A DNA stretch of 5,590 bases from Anaerobacillus sp. (lineage in GTDB: Bacteria > Bacillota > Bacilli > Bacillales > Anaerobacillaceae). The stretch is from the NCBI GenBank assembly GCA_007118195.1, contig SKSA01000202.1:1-5590 (forward strand). The letters are read 5' to 3'. Positions 1-5,590 of this stretch are shown piece by piece (within the stretch, counting starts at the first letter, position 1; each line of letters opens with the position of its first letter). The translations under genes were made by a program, and so were the position numbers. The notes beneath the pieces are model-generated. The model saw only the letters and a program-made list of their open reading frames with translations. It was not told where the DNA came from and did no database searches.

Positions 1-398
1 ACGATAATATCACAGCTCGTTGCCATTTGATGACGTATTATTATGAGACCGGAGATAAAGAAAAAGCCAAAGAAATCTTACAAACATTGAAAAATGTTTT
101 AAGCATTGATCATGAACATAGCTATAGTTTAGCGGTTTCTTTAGGTAAAGTGGGTGAGCATGACCTCGCCTACGAAGGCTTAGCGTGCCTACAACGAAAT
201 GGTTATGGTGATTTTCCGAGGTTTTACTTCCATCTCGCCGTTGCCAGCTTTTATACAGGTCGTATTGAAAAAGCAAAAAAGCTATGGGAAAAGCTTACGA
301 CTCTAGGAAATGAGGTTGCTGGTCAACACATACTAGCACTTCAAAAAGGCGAGTCCATCGAGCCTTCGTATCACTATAACGTTTCAGTTAGTGATTGA
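1..398 (+). CDS. yvcD: TPR-repeat protein, YvcD-like, C-terminal part (5' end outside window)
   Basis: The reading frame is open from the left edge (first full codon at position 3) to the TGA at 396-398, giving 131 visible residues. The upstream codons read DNITARCHL before the first possible internal start (TTG at 27), so the gene very probably begins outside the window and 27 is not its start. The visible part is alpha-helical with tetratricopeptide-like signatures: YYYETGDKEKAKEIL, then LAVSLGKVGEHDLAYEGL, then LAVASFYTGRIEKAKKLWEKL, each with the small/aromatic spacing of TPR helix pairs. TPR proteins are protein-interaction scaffolds; no catalytic motif is visible. In B. subtilis a TPR protein gene (yvcD) lies directly upstream of trxB, and this order is kept here, which supports the name. 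Its cellular role is not established. It is cytoplasmic by appearance, with no membrane segment in the visible part. Confidence 0.75.
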   Translation, partial: DNITARCHLMTYYYETGDKEKAKEILQTLKNVLSIDHEHSYSLAVSLGKVGEHDLAYEGLACLQRNGYGDFPRFYFHLAVASFYTGRIEKAKKLWEKLTTLGNEVAGQHILALQKGESIEPSYHYNVSVSD

Positions 399-450
399 AA
401 AAGGAACGAGTAGTTTCGTCAATTTCATAGTACGACAAAATAAGAGTTGT

Positions 451-487
451 AGGGTTGGCCCATTGGTCAACCCTATTTACGTTTTTA
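451..487 (+). terminator. Intrinsic terminator of the TPR gene
   Basis: A 10-bp stem (AGGGTTGGCC at 451-460 with GGTCAACCCT at 465-474, one G-T wobble) closes a CATT tetraloop, 52 bases after the TGA. The T-rich tail is imperfect: ATTTACGTTTTTA rather than a clean T run. It probably separates the TPR gene from trxB transcription. Confidence 0.65.
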
Positions 488-600
488 CTGCCGCACACTA
501 TCTGCCTAAAAAATAATTTTCTAGAGGCTATATAGTTGAATAATCATTTCGTAATATGTTAAAAGTAAACTTGTAATCATGACGAACCTCTGTAATCGTT
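488..600. other. AT-rich intergenic stretch with no gene
   Basis: I see no credible coding frame or promoter here. A loose inverted repeat, GCCT at 504-507 with AGGC at 525-528 around an A-run and a T-run, could form an imperfect hairpin. If the structure at 601-728 is a mobile-element remnant, this stretch may contain its left part, but no boundary or target-site feature can be fixed from the sequence alone. Confidence 0.4.
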
Positions 601-728
601 TATCCTTAAATGGTTTAAGGGTTATAGACCCCCACCTCAACGCGTAGCGTAGGTGGGAACTTTTAATCAGGTGGAGTCGAGGTTCCATCTGATTCCTCGA
701 TGTTTCAGCTTGCTGAAACGAGTTCGCT
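601..728 (+). ncRNA. Multi-hairpin structured region resembling an IS200/IS605 (TnpB) omega-RNA/right end, no tnpB present
   Basis: Four hairpins follow each other with almost no spacing. (A) CCTTAAA 604-610 pairs with TTTAAGG 614-620 over a TGG loop. (B) CCCACCT 631-637 pairs with AGGTGGG 651-657, and inside it ACGC 640-643 pairs with GCGT 647-650, with a CA bulge. (C) AATCAGGTGGA 665-675 pairs with TCCATCTGATT 684-694, one G-T wobble. (D) GTTTCAGC 702-709 pairs with GCTGAAAC 712-719. The loop of C contains TCGAGG (677-682), complementary to CCTCGA (695-700) just after the stem, so a pseudoknot is possible. The run ends in GAGTTCGCT. From memory, hairpins of the kind CCCACCT...AGGTGGG followed by a GTTTCAGC stem lie at the 3' end of tnpB (orfB) genes of Bacillaceae IS605-type elements, where they form the right end and guide-RNA scaffold. 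No transposase or TnpB frame is present, so this would be a solo remnant or non-autonomous copy. The strand is inferred from this resemblance. An unrelated structured 5' leader of trxB is the alternative. Confidence 0.5.
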
Positions 729-748
729 AAAAAGTTTTTTTGGTTTTG

Positions 749-787
749 AGCAGGAAATTGGACTTATTTCTTGTAATTATTTACGAT
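749..787 (+). promoter_or_regulatory. Candidate trxB promoter with Spx-type AGCA element
   Basis: TTGGAC (758-763) and TACGAT (782-787), 18 bases apart, are a fair -35 and a weak -10 for a SigA promoter, placing transcription start near 794. AGCA at 749-752 would lie at about -45 to -42. Established knowledge: B. subtilis trxB and trxA are activated by Spx under disulfide stress through an AGCA element at about -44, next to weak core promoters. The match in position is suggestive, but a four-base motif is weak evidence. TATATT at 818-823 is another possible -10, without a good -35. Confidence 0.38.
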
Positions 788-847
788 AGTAAGTGAGAAG
801 AAGATTACTATATAGGGTATATTGATATGTACCTATTAGGGAGTTGA

Positions 848-1795
<948 letters not shown>

Positions 1796-1802
1796 TTATG
1801 TT

Positions 1803-1830
1803 AGAGGATGCCAAATGGTATCCTCTTTTT
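1803..1830 (+). terminator. Intrinsic terminator of trxB
   Basis: AGAGGATGCC (1803-1812) pairs with GGTATCCTCT (1817-1826) in a 10-bp stem with one G-T wobble and an AAAT loop, running directly into a five-T tract (1826-1830). It lies only 7 bases after the trxB stop, so transcription of trxB very probably ends here and the downstream genes have their own promoter. Confidence 0.92.
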
Positions 1831-1899
1831 ATACATAAGTAAGTGTTCTGAGATAAGTTCCTTCAAGTATAAAGAGAGTGGTGACTCACTTTATTTCAG

Positions 1900-1929
1900 T
1901 TGTAATACATAATCGATCTCATGTATTCT
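1900..1929 (+). promoter_or_regulatory. Candidate promoter of the regulator gene
   Basis: TTGTAA (1900-1905) and TATTCT (1924-1929), 18 bases apart, each match the SigA consensus at four of six positions. This would give a leader of about 90 bases before the ATG at 2029. It is the best pair I can find between the trxB terminator and the palindrome at 1965-2010, but it is weak, and a repressed or activated promoter could look like this. Confidence 0.3.
1904..1927. promoter_or_regulatory. Perfect 7-bp dyad, candidate operator
   Basis: AATACAT (1904-1910) and ATGTATT (1921-1927) are exact inverted repeats separated by 10 bases, centres 17 bases apart. That is roughly one and a half helical turns and fits binding by a dimer. 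The dyad covers the spacer and parts of both hexamers of the candidate promoter at 1900-1929. Autoregulation by the downstream PucR-type protein is an inference only, and AT-rich DNA gives such dyads by chance fairly often. Confidence 0.35.
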
Positions 1930-1964
1930 AAATGAACGTATAAGCAATGAAAAGATAAAAAAAT

Positions 1965-2010
1965 GGGGGTGCCCCAAAAGTGTTTGACACTTTGTTTGGG
2001 GACAAGTCCC
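1965..2010. repeat. Palindromic repeat-like hairpin in the regulator leader
   Basis: CCCCAAA (1972-1978) pairs with TTTGGGG (1995-2001), and inside it AGTGT (1979-1983) pairs with ACACT (1987-1991) over a TTG loop, leaving a three-base bulge. Outside, GGGG (1966-1969) can pair with TCCC (2007-2010), so the hairpin can span 45 bases. There is no T tract after it, so it is not a simple terminator. The G-rich start, the CCCCAAAAGTGT core and the near mirror-image end look like an intergenic palindromic repeat, or two abutting ends of a small transposable element. I cannot name the family. Confidence 0.5.
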
Positions 2011-2020
2011 TTAAGGGAGA
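2007..2020 (+). promoter_or_regulatory. Shine-Dalgarno of the regulator within a TCCCTTAAGGGA palindrome
   Basis: AGGGAGA (2014-2020), eight bases before the ATG at 2029, is the ribosome binding site and fixes the start. Its GGGA is the right half of the perfect 12-base palindrome TCCCTTAAGGGA (2007-2018). The left half, TCCC, can instead pair with GGGA at 1999-2002, and GGGG at 1998-2001 is also the partner of CCCC at 1972-1975. The pairings therefore exclude one another and could mask or expose the site. Confidence 0.5.
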
Positions 2021-2028
2021 TGTCTTAG

Positions 2029-4200
2029 ATGAAATCCGTTTACTATCGGTTTTCTGAATTAATTCAGATGTTTTTTGAAACCATTCATTTTCGTGTAATA
2101 AACTTAGAGGTTTTAGATAGAGAAAAATCAATGTTCAAGAGAAAATTTATCGCTAATAGCCCATTACCAGAAGAGAACCATACTACTTACTTTGAAATTC
2201 GTGTGACGGAGAAAGTTTTGATAGCGGTTACTGGTATTGGAAAAATAAATGATAAGCAAATTGACAAATGTAAGAACTTTATTTTGAAGCAATGGGAACT
2301 TACAGATGAGTTACATTCTTATGATTATCAACTACGGGCGAAAGAGTTACTTCTCTATACATCAAAAAAATTGTCATCTTCACTTCGGCTAGAGGATGTA
2401 TTGAGTATGATTCTTGATAATACCCTTGATGTGATCGAAGCTGCAGATTCATGTAGTTTATATATTTATGATGAAGAGGAGAAACTCTTAGTTCCTAAGG
2501 TAACAAGAGGGTTTAATTGGGAATACATCAAAAAAATCAAGTTTAAACCAGGAGAATCTCTTACCGGAGAGACCTATTTAAATCAAAAGCCTATGATTTT
2601 TCATAAGTCAAAAGATGTCTACAAAGGTATGGAAACGATGGGATCAAAGAACTGGGAGTATTTCCTTAAATCGTTACCGTTAGTGAATGGTGAAGTTGCA
2701 GTATCAAAAAGCGCCATGTGCTGTCCTTTCATTGTAAAAGGGCAATGTTTAGGTGTCGTGTCTATTAATAATTTTTTTAATGATGCACACTTTAAGGAAG
2801 AAGACCTAGAATTACTTGAGGCGATTTGTAATCAAGCGGCATTGGTCATTGACAGGGTTAAACTTTTTCAGTTAACAGAGAGTAGAGCTAAAGCTCTTAA
2901 TGTGTTAAATAATATGATAAAAAAGAAAAATGAAATCCTTAATTATGCCTCTAAAACACATAGTCAATTAACGGAACTAGTATTACAGGAAAAAGGGATA
3001 GACGTTATTACGAAAACGATAAGTGATATCATTAACAAACCGATCATTATTTATGATGAATTTATAAATGTATTGTCAACGTCAAATGCCGAAGAGGATT
3101 ATGGATTTGAAATTGAAATGCCACCGTTTTTGGAAAAACTAAAAAAAATTAGTTTAGAGAAGAACGTCGTTCAAATTGATTCAGCGCGTAAACATTCAAT
3201 CCCGGCTCCAATATTACTAGTACCAATTATTAAATCTAAAGAAGTAAAAGGCTATATGGTCATATTAGCTAAAAAAGATCATTTGGATGAAATGGAACAA
3301 ATGTCAATTGAACATGCATGTACAGTCGTGGCATTGGAACTTTTAAAAAGAGAGGCAGTATATGAGACGACACAGCGCCTTAAAGGGGAGTTCCTTGATG
3401 ATATTCAATCCAATGTAGTGGATATTGAACTATTGAAAAAGCAGGCCGGATATTTAGGAATTATTGAAGACTATAACTATAATTTTATTACTGTTGAAAT
3501 TAACTTGCACGCAAAAAACGAAACGTTTATCGGGCTGAAAAATAACAAAAAATTACAGATGATTATTGAAAGATTGATTACCTATAAAAACCCTAGTAGT
3601 TTAGTTTTTAACCGTAAGAACGGTCTAAAGGCATTAGTAGCATGGAGTAAAAGTACAGAAGAAAATTCATTTTTAAAAAAAGTGAAAATTTTAATAAATG
3701 AGATCGAAAAAATTATTCATCGGTATTTTCCAAAATTACGTTGCTCATACGGAGTCGGTAGAATGGTTCATACTGTTGATGACTTGCCCCTCTCCTATAG
3801 TGATATTATTCAATGTTCTGAAATTATGAAGAAAAAAAATATATCAGGACAAATGGTTACTTATCGCGAAATTGGACCGGCAAAAATTATTATGAAAAGT
3901 TCTGAGCAAGAATTATACCAATTTGTGATTGATCAACTTCAGCCTCTTATCGTGTATAAACATCAAAATAGGAATGATCTGATTCATACTTTGGAAACCT
4001 ACTTGAGCTTCAACCAAAATATGAAAGAAACAGCCCAAGCTCTTCATTTACATTTAAATACCTTATCTTATCGAATAAAAAGGATTGAAGAAATTCTAGG
4101 AGTGTCCTTAAAGGATGGAACAACGATTTTTAATCTTCAGCTAGCGTGGAGTATCCTTCATTTTTTAGGTGTAAAAGAGAAATGGTTAAACGTAGAATAA
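2029..4200 (+). CDS. GAF-domain transcriptional regulator with PucR/CdaR-type C-terminal helix-turn-helix
   Basis: This is a predicted cytoplasmic DNA-binding sensor of 723 residues, with no signal peptide or membrane segment. Order of parts: residues 1-95, unassigned; about 105-280, a GAF domain (SLYIYDEEEKLLVPKVTRG, then PGESLTGETYLNQKP, then CCPFIVKGQCLGVVSINN); about 281-305, a charged helical linker; about 310-440, a second sensor-like region beginning LTELVLQEKGIDVITKTI, typical of the stretch before the output module in PucR-like proteins; about 480-605, a degenerate GGDEF-like region (SYGVGRMVHTVDDLPLSYSDI) without the GGDEF motif, so not a cyclase; and 655-715, the PucR-type helix-turn-helix (NMKETAQALHLHLNTLSYRIKRIEEILGVSL). 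Such regulators usually activate nearby catabolic or transport genes on sensing a small molecule. It lies 167 bases upstream of the TRAP binding-protein gene on the same strand, so that transporter is the likely target. The ligand is unknown. The start is supported by the AGGGAGA at 2014-2020. Confidence 0.88.
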   Translation: MKSVYYRFSELIQMFFETIHFRVINLEVLDREKSMFKRKFIANSPLPEENHTTYFEIRVTEKVLIAVTGIGKINDKQIDKCKNFILKQWELTDELHSYDYQLRAKELLLYTSKKLSSSLRLEDVLSMILDNTLDVIEAADSCSLYIYDEEEKLLVPKVTRGFNWEYIKKIKFKPGESLTGETYLNQKPMIFHKSKDVYKGMETMGSKNWEYFLKSLPLVNGEVAVSKSAMCCPFIVKGQCLGVVSINNFFNDAHFKEEDLELLEAICNQAALVIDRVKLFQLTESRAKALNVLNNMIKKKNEILNYASKTHSQLTELVLQEKGIDVITKTISDIINKPIIIYDEFINVLSTSNAEEDYGFEIEMPPFLEKLKKISLEKNVVQIDSARKHSIPAPILLVPIIKSKEVKGYMVILAKKDHLDEMEQMSIEHACTVVALELLKREAVYETTQRLKGEFLDDIQSNVVDIELLKKQAGYLGIIEDYNYNFITVEINLHAKNETFIGLKNNKKLQMIIERLITYKNPSSLVFNRKNGLKALVAWSKSTEENSFLKKVKILINEIEKIIHRYFPKLRCSYGVGRMVHTVDDLPLSYSDIIQCSEIMKKKNISGQMVTYREIGPAKIIMKSSEQELYQFVIDQLQPLIVYKHQNRNDLIHTLETYLSFNQNMKETAQALHLHLNTLSYRIKRIEEILGVSLKDGTTIFNLQLAWSILHFLGVKEKWLNVE

Positions 4201-4231
4201 ATCCTCGCAAGAAAACCGTGAAAAATTCAAT

Positions 4232-4248
4232 AAAGTGAAAACTTTTTT
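4232..4248 (+). terminator. Weak intrinsic terminator after the regulator gene
   Basis: AAAGT (4232-4236) pairs with ACTTT (4241-4245) over a GAAA tetraloop and runs into six Ts (4243-4248), 31 bases after the stop. The stem is only five A/T-rich pairs, so termination is probably partial and some read-through into the TRAP genes is plausible. Confidence 0.4.
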
Positions 4249-4350
4249 GTTATTTTTAACGAAAAATATTTAATGAATTAAAATTATAATGATAAATATA
4301 AAATTTAGTTAGAATAAAAAATATTTTTCAGAAAATACTAATTTGTCTAA
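4249..4350 (+). promoter_or_regulatory. Very AT-rich promoter region of the TRAP genes
   Basis: Positions 4251-4350 contain 11 G or C in 100 bases. A perfect -10 hexamer TATAAT (4285-4290) is present but has no recognisable -35 at 16-18 bases; the nearest, TTAACG (4256-4261), is 23 bases away. TAGAAT (4310-4315) is another -10 candidate, also without a -35. Missing -35 boxes fit a promoter that needs an activator, and the upstream regulator is the obvious candidate. GTTAGA (4308-4313) and TCTAAC (4346-4351) form a widely spaced inverted repeat. I see no cre-type CcpA site and no -24/-12 SigL promoter. Confidence 0.4.
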
Positions 4351-4367
4351 CAACAGGAGGATTACAA

Positions 4368-5408
4368 ATGAAAAAACGTTCGTTAATATTAATAGGAATG
4401 TTGATTACTTTAATGTTAGTAGTTGTAGCTTGTGGTGGTGGTGAAAAAGACCCTCAAGGAACCGGTGATGCTAGTGAAAAGACTTATAAATGGAGTGTTG
4501 GTTACAATACAGTTGAAGGTTCTGTTAAGGATATAGCTGCAAAACGTTTTAAGGAAATTGTCGAGGAAAAAACAGATGGACGAGTTGAAATTGAACTTTT
4601 CCCAAATGAGGCACTTGGATCTGAACAAGAAATGTTAGAAGCAGTTCAAGTAGGAGCGGTTGATTTGCAAATTGCAGGAGCCAATATGATGGCAAATACC
4701 ATTCCGGAATACGCATTGCTTTCTTTACCATTTTTAGTGAATGACTACGAAGAGGCTTATGCTGTACTTGATGGGCCCATCGGAGAAAAGTGGAATGCTT
4801 TGGCTGAACCACATAATTTAAAAGTTATTGGAACAACAGACTTAGGTGGATTTGCGCAAATTACTAATAATGTTCGACCTATTGAAACTCCAGAAGATAT
4901 GAGAGGCATTACGATGAGATCACCTAATGACGTGACCCTTATTGAAACGTTCCGTGCTCTAGGAAGCTCTGTTTCTACAATGCCATTTACAGAAGTTTAC
5001 CTAGGTCTTTCTCAAGGTGTTGTTGATGGGCAGTTTAATCCGTTAGATGCCATTTATCAAACAAATTTCCATGAAGTGCAAGATTATCTAGCTATCACAA
5101 ATATATCGTTTTACTATTCTTACTTCATCATGAATGATAACCTTTTTAACAGTTTAGATGAAGATTTACAAGCCATTGTTTTGGAAGCTGCAGAAGAAGC
5201 GAAATTAATTTCTAGAGATTTTACTGCGGAAAAGGATCTCGAAATGCTTGAAATTTTAGAAAGTGAATTTATTGAAATTACAAATCCTGATACTGACCCA
5301 TTTAGAGAAAAGGTTTTACCTGTTTATGAAACAGTAGGGCAAACTGTTGGAGTAGAAGCAGTTGAGGAAGTCCAAGCCTTTTTAGAACAGTATCGTCAAA
5401 ATAATTAA
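4368..5408 (+). CDS. dctP: TRAP transporter solute-binding lipoprotein, DctP family
   Basis: This is the extracytoplasmic binding protein of a tripartite ATP-independent periplasmic (TRAP) transporter. It captures a solute, usually a carboxylate, and hands it to the DctQ/DctM membrane subunits, which are driven by an ion gradient. The 346 residues start with a lipoprotein signal peptide: MKKR, a hydrophobic stretch (5-20) and a lipobox VVAC with Cys22, so the mature protein is lipid-anchored to the outer face of the membrane. A Gly-rich tether (23-38) precedes the fold. Family signatures are FKEIVEEKTDGRVEIELFPN (61-80), LGSEQEMLEAVQVGAVDL (83-100), PEDMRGITMRSP (175-186) with Arg184 as the likely carboxylate-binding arginine, and LGLSQGVVDGQFNPLDAI (212-229). 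The usual GQENP is GQFNP here. AGGAGG (4355-4360), seven bases before the ATG, supports the start. The preceding regulator and the following partial gene fit a TRAP operon. The substrate cannot be read from the sequence. Confidence 0.93.
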   Translation: MKKRSLILIGMLITLMLVVVACGGGEKDPQGTGDASEKTYKWSVGYNTVEGSVKDIAAKRFKEIVEEKTDGRVEIELFPNEALGSEQEMLEAVQVGAVDLQIAGANMMANTIPEYALLSLPFLVNDYEEAYAVLDGPIGEKWNALAEPHNLKVIGTTDLGGFAQITNNVRPIETPEDMRGITMRSPNDVTLIETFRALGSSVSTMPFTEVYLGLSQGVVDGQFNPLDAIYQTNFHEVQDYLAITNISFYYSYFIMNDNLFNSLDEDLQAIVLEAAEEAKLISRDFTAEKDLEMLEILESEFIEITNPDTDPFREKVLPVYETVGQTVGVEAVEEVQAFLEQYRQNN

Positions 5409-5419
5409 TCGTTTTTTGG

Positions 5420-5457
5420 GGGTGCGGAGCTGCATTAACAGCATCGCACCCTTTCTT
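5420..5457 (+). terminator. Stem-loop between dctP and the next TRAP gene, probable partial terminator
   Basis: GGGTGCG (5420-5426) pairs with CGCACCC (5445-5451), followed by a G-T wobble, one A-A mismatch and GCTG (5429-5432) with CAGC (5439-5442), over a CATTAA loop. A short T-rich tail, TTTCTT, follows. It starts 11 bases after the dctP stop. Since a gene with a strong ribosome binding site follows on the same strand, it probably stops only part of the transcripts or protects the dctP message from 3' decay, giving more binding protein than membrane subunits. Confidence 0.75.
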
Positions 5458-5512
5458 AAAAGATAAAGAATAAAATTTTTCAAATAGCAGCAGTTAGTCG
5501 ATGAGACTGTAT

Positions 5513-5542
5513 GCTTTCGCCAATAAAGACTTGGCAATAAGC
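5513..5542 (+). other. Small imperfect hairpin in the dctP-dctQ spacer
   Basis: GCCAA (5519-5523) pairs with TTGGC (5531-5535) over a seven-base loop, and GCTT (5513-5516) with AAGC (5539-5542) extends it across a small internal loop. It lies 18 bases upstream of the next ribosome binding site. Function is unknown and chance occurrence is possible. The rest of 5458-5573 shows no gene and no convincing promoter. Confidence 0.3.
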
Positions 5543-5573
5543 AAGGTGCTCTTTATAAAAAGGAGGTAACAGT

Positions 5574-5590
5574 ATGGTGAAGTATAAAGC
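5574..5590 (+). CDS. Start of the next gene, probably TRAP small permease subunit DctQ (3' end outside window)
   Basis: ATG at 5574 opens MVKYKA before the window ends. It is preceded by AGGAGGT (5561-5567), a near-perfect Shine-Dalgarno six bases upstream, so this is very probably a real start. Too few residues are visible to identify the protein. From gene order in TRAP operons, where the binding protein is usually followed by the four-helix small membrane subunit and then the large DctM subunit, DctQ is the best guess. The 165-base gap after dctP is longer than usual in tight operons, but the stem-loop at 5420-5451 accounts for part of it. Confidence 0.6.

Noticed and set aside
27..29. TTG at 27 as the start of the TPR gene
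   Set aside because: The frame is open to the left edge with protein-like codons (DNITARCHL), and no ribosome binding site precedes 27.
10..276. Minus-strand open frame inside the TPR gene
   Set aside because: The + strand frame carries clear TPR signatures; the opposite frame has a low-complexity, unrecognisable product.
480..487. TTTAC at 476-480 as the insertion target of an IS605-type element, with the left end at 481
   Set aside because: IS200/IS605 elements do insert next to short T-rich motifs, but such a motif is very common in AT-rich DNA and no left-end hairpin can be fixed here.
579..647. 22-codon frame starting at ATG 579, ending at TAG 645-647
   Set aside because: It has no ribosome binding site, runs through hairpins A and B, and its peptide does not resemble a TnpB C-terminus or any known small protein.
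702..741. GTTTCAGC/GCTGAAAC hairpin followed by a seven-T run, as a trxB attenuator
   Set aside because: The T run starts 15 bases after the stem, too far for an intrinsic terminator, and the candidate trxB promoter lies downstream of it.
1928..2131. Minus-strand open frame across the regulator's leader and start
   Set aside because: It overlaps the palindrome and the well-supported start of the regulator, and its product shows no family features.
4416..4812. Minus-strand open frames at 4416-4628 and 4549-4812
   Set aside because: Both lie fully inside dctP, have no ribosome binding sites or recognisable motifs, and mirror the codon structure of the real gene.

Overview
The window is low-GC Gram-positive DNA, most likely from a Bacillaceae member (Bacillus, or an alkaliphilic or halophilic relative). 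The thioredoxin reductase is nearly identical in layout to the Bacillus subtilis protein, it follows the end of a TPR-protein gene that looks like yvcD, ribosome binding sites are strong AGGAGG/AGGGAG types, and intrinsic terminators are stem-loops with T tracts. All recognised genes lie on the + strand.

Layout. Positions 1-398 are the 3' end of a TPR-protein gene (yvcD-like), followed by a terminator at 451-474. The long gap 399-853 is not empty. At 601-728 it holds a run of four hairpins, one with a possible pseudoknot, that looks like the right-end/guide-RNA (omega-RNA, reRNA) part of an IS200/IS605 element without any tnpB or tnpA. Positions 749-787 hold a candidate trxB promoter with an AGCA element of the Spx type. 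Positions 854-1795 are trxB, closed by a clear terminator at 1803-1830.

Positions 1831-5590 look like a separate module for uptake of an organic acid or similar solute. It starts with a leader (1831-2028) carrying a dyad at a candidate promoter and a palindromic repeat that runs into the Shine-Dalgarno. Next comes a 723-residue regulator (2029-4200) with a GAF domain, a second sensor-like region, a degenerate GGDEF-like region and a PucR/CdaR-type C-terminal helix-turn-helix. After a very AT-rich promoter region comes a lipoprotein TRAP-transporter solute-binding protein of the DctP family (4368-5408). A stem-loop at 5420-5451 and an untranslated spacer lead to a strong ribosome binding site and the first six codons of the next gene (5574 onward), presumably the small TRAP membrane subunit DctQ.

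How the parts fit together. TrxB is housekeeping redox metabolism. The regulator and TRAP genes form a transporter-plus-own-sensor set: the regulator probably senses the transported solute or a metabolite of it and controls the transporter promoter. The dctP/dctQ stem-loop probably sets more binding protein than membrane subunits. No wholly new system is evident. The most unusual items are the tnpB-less guide-RNA-like structure upstream of trxB and the multi-hairpin leader over the regulator's ribosome binding site.
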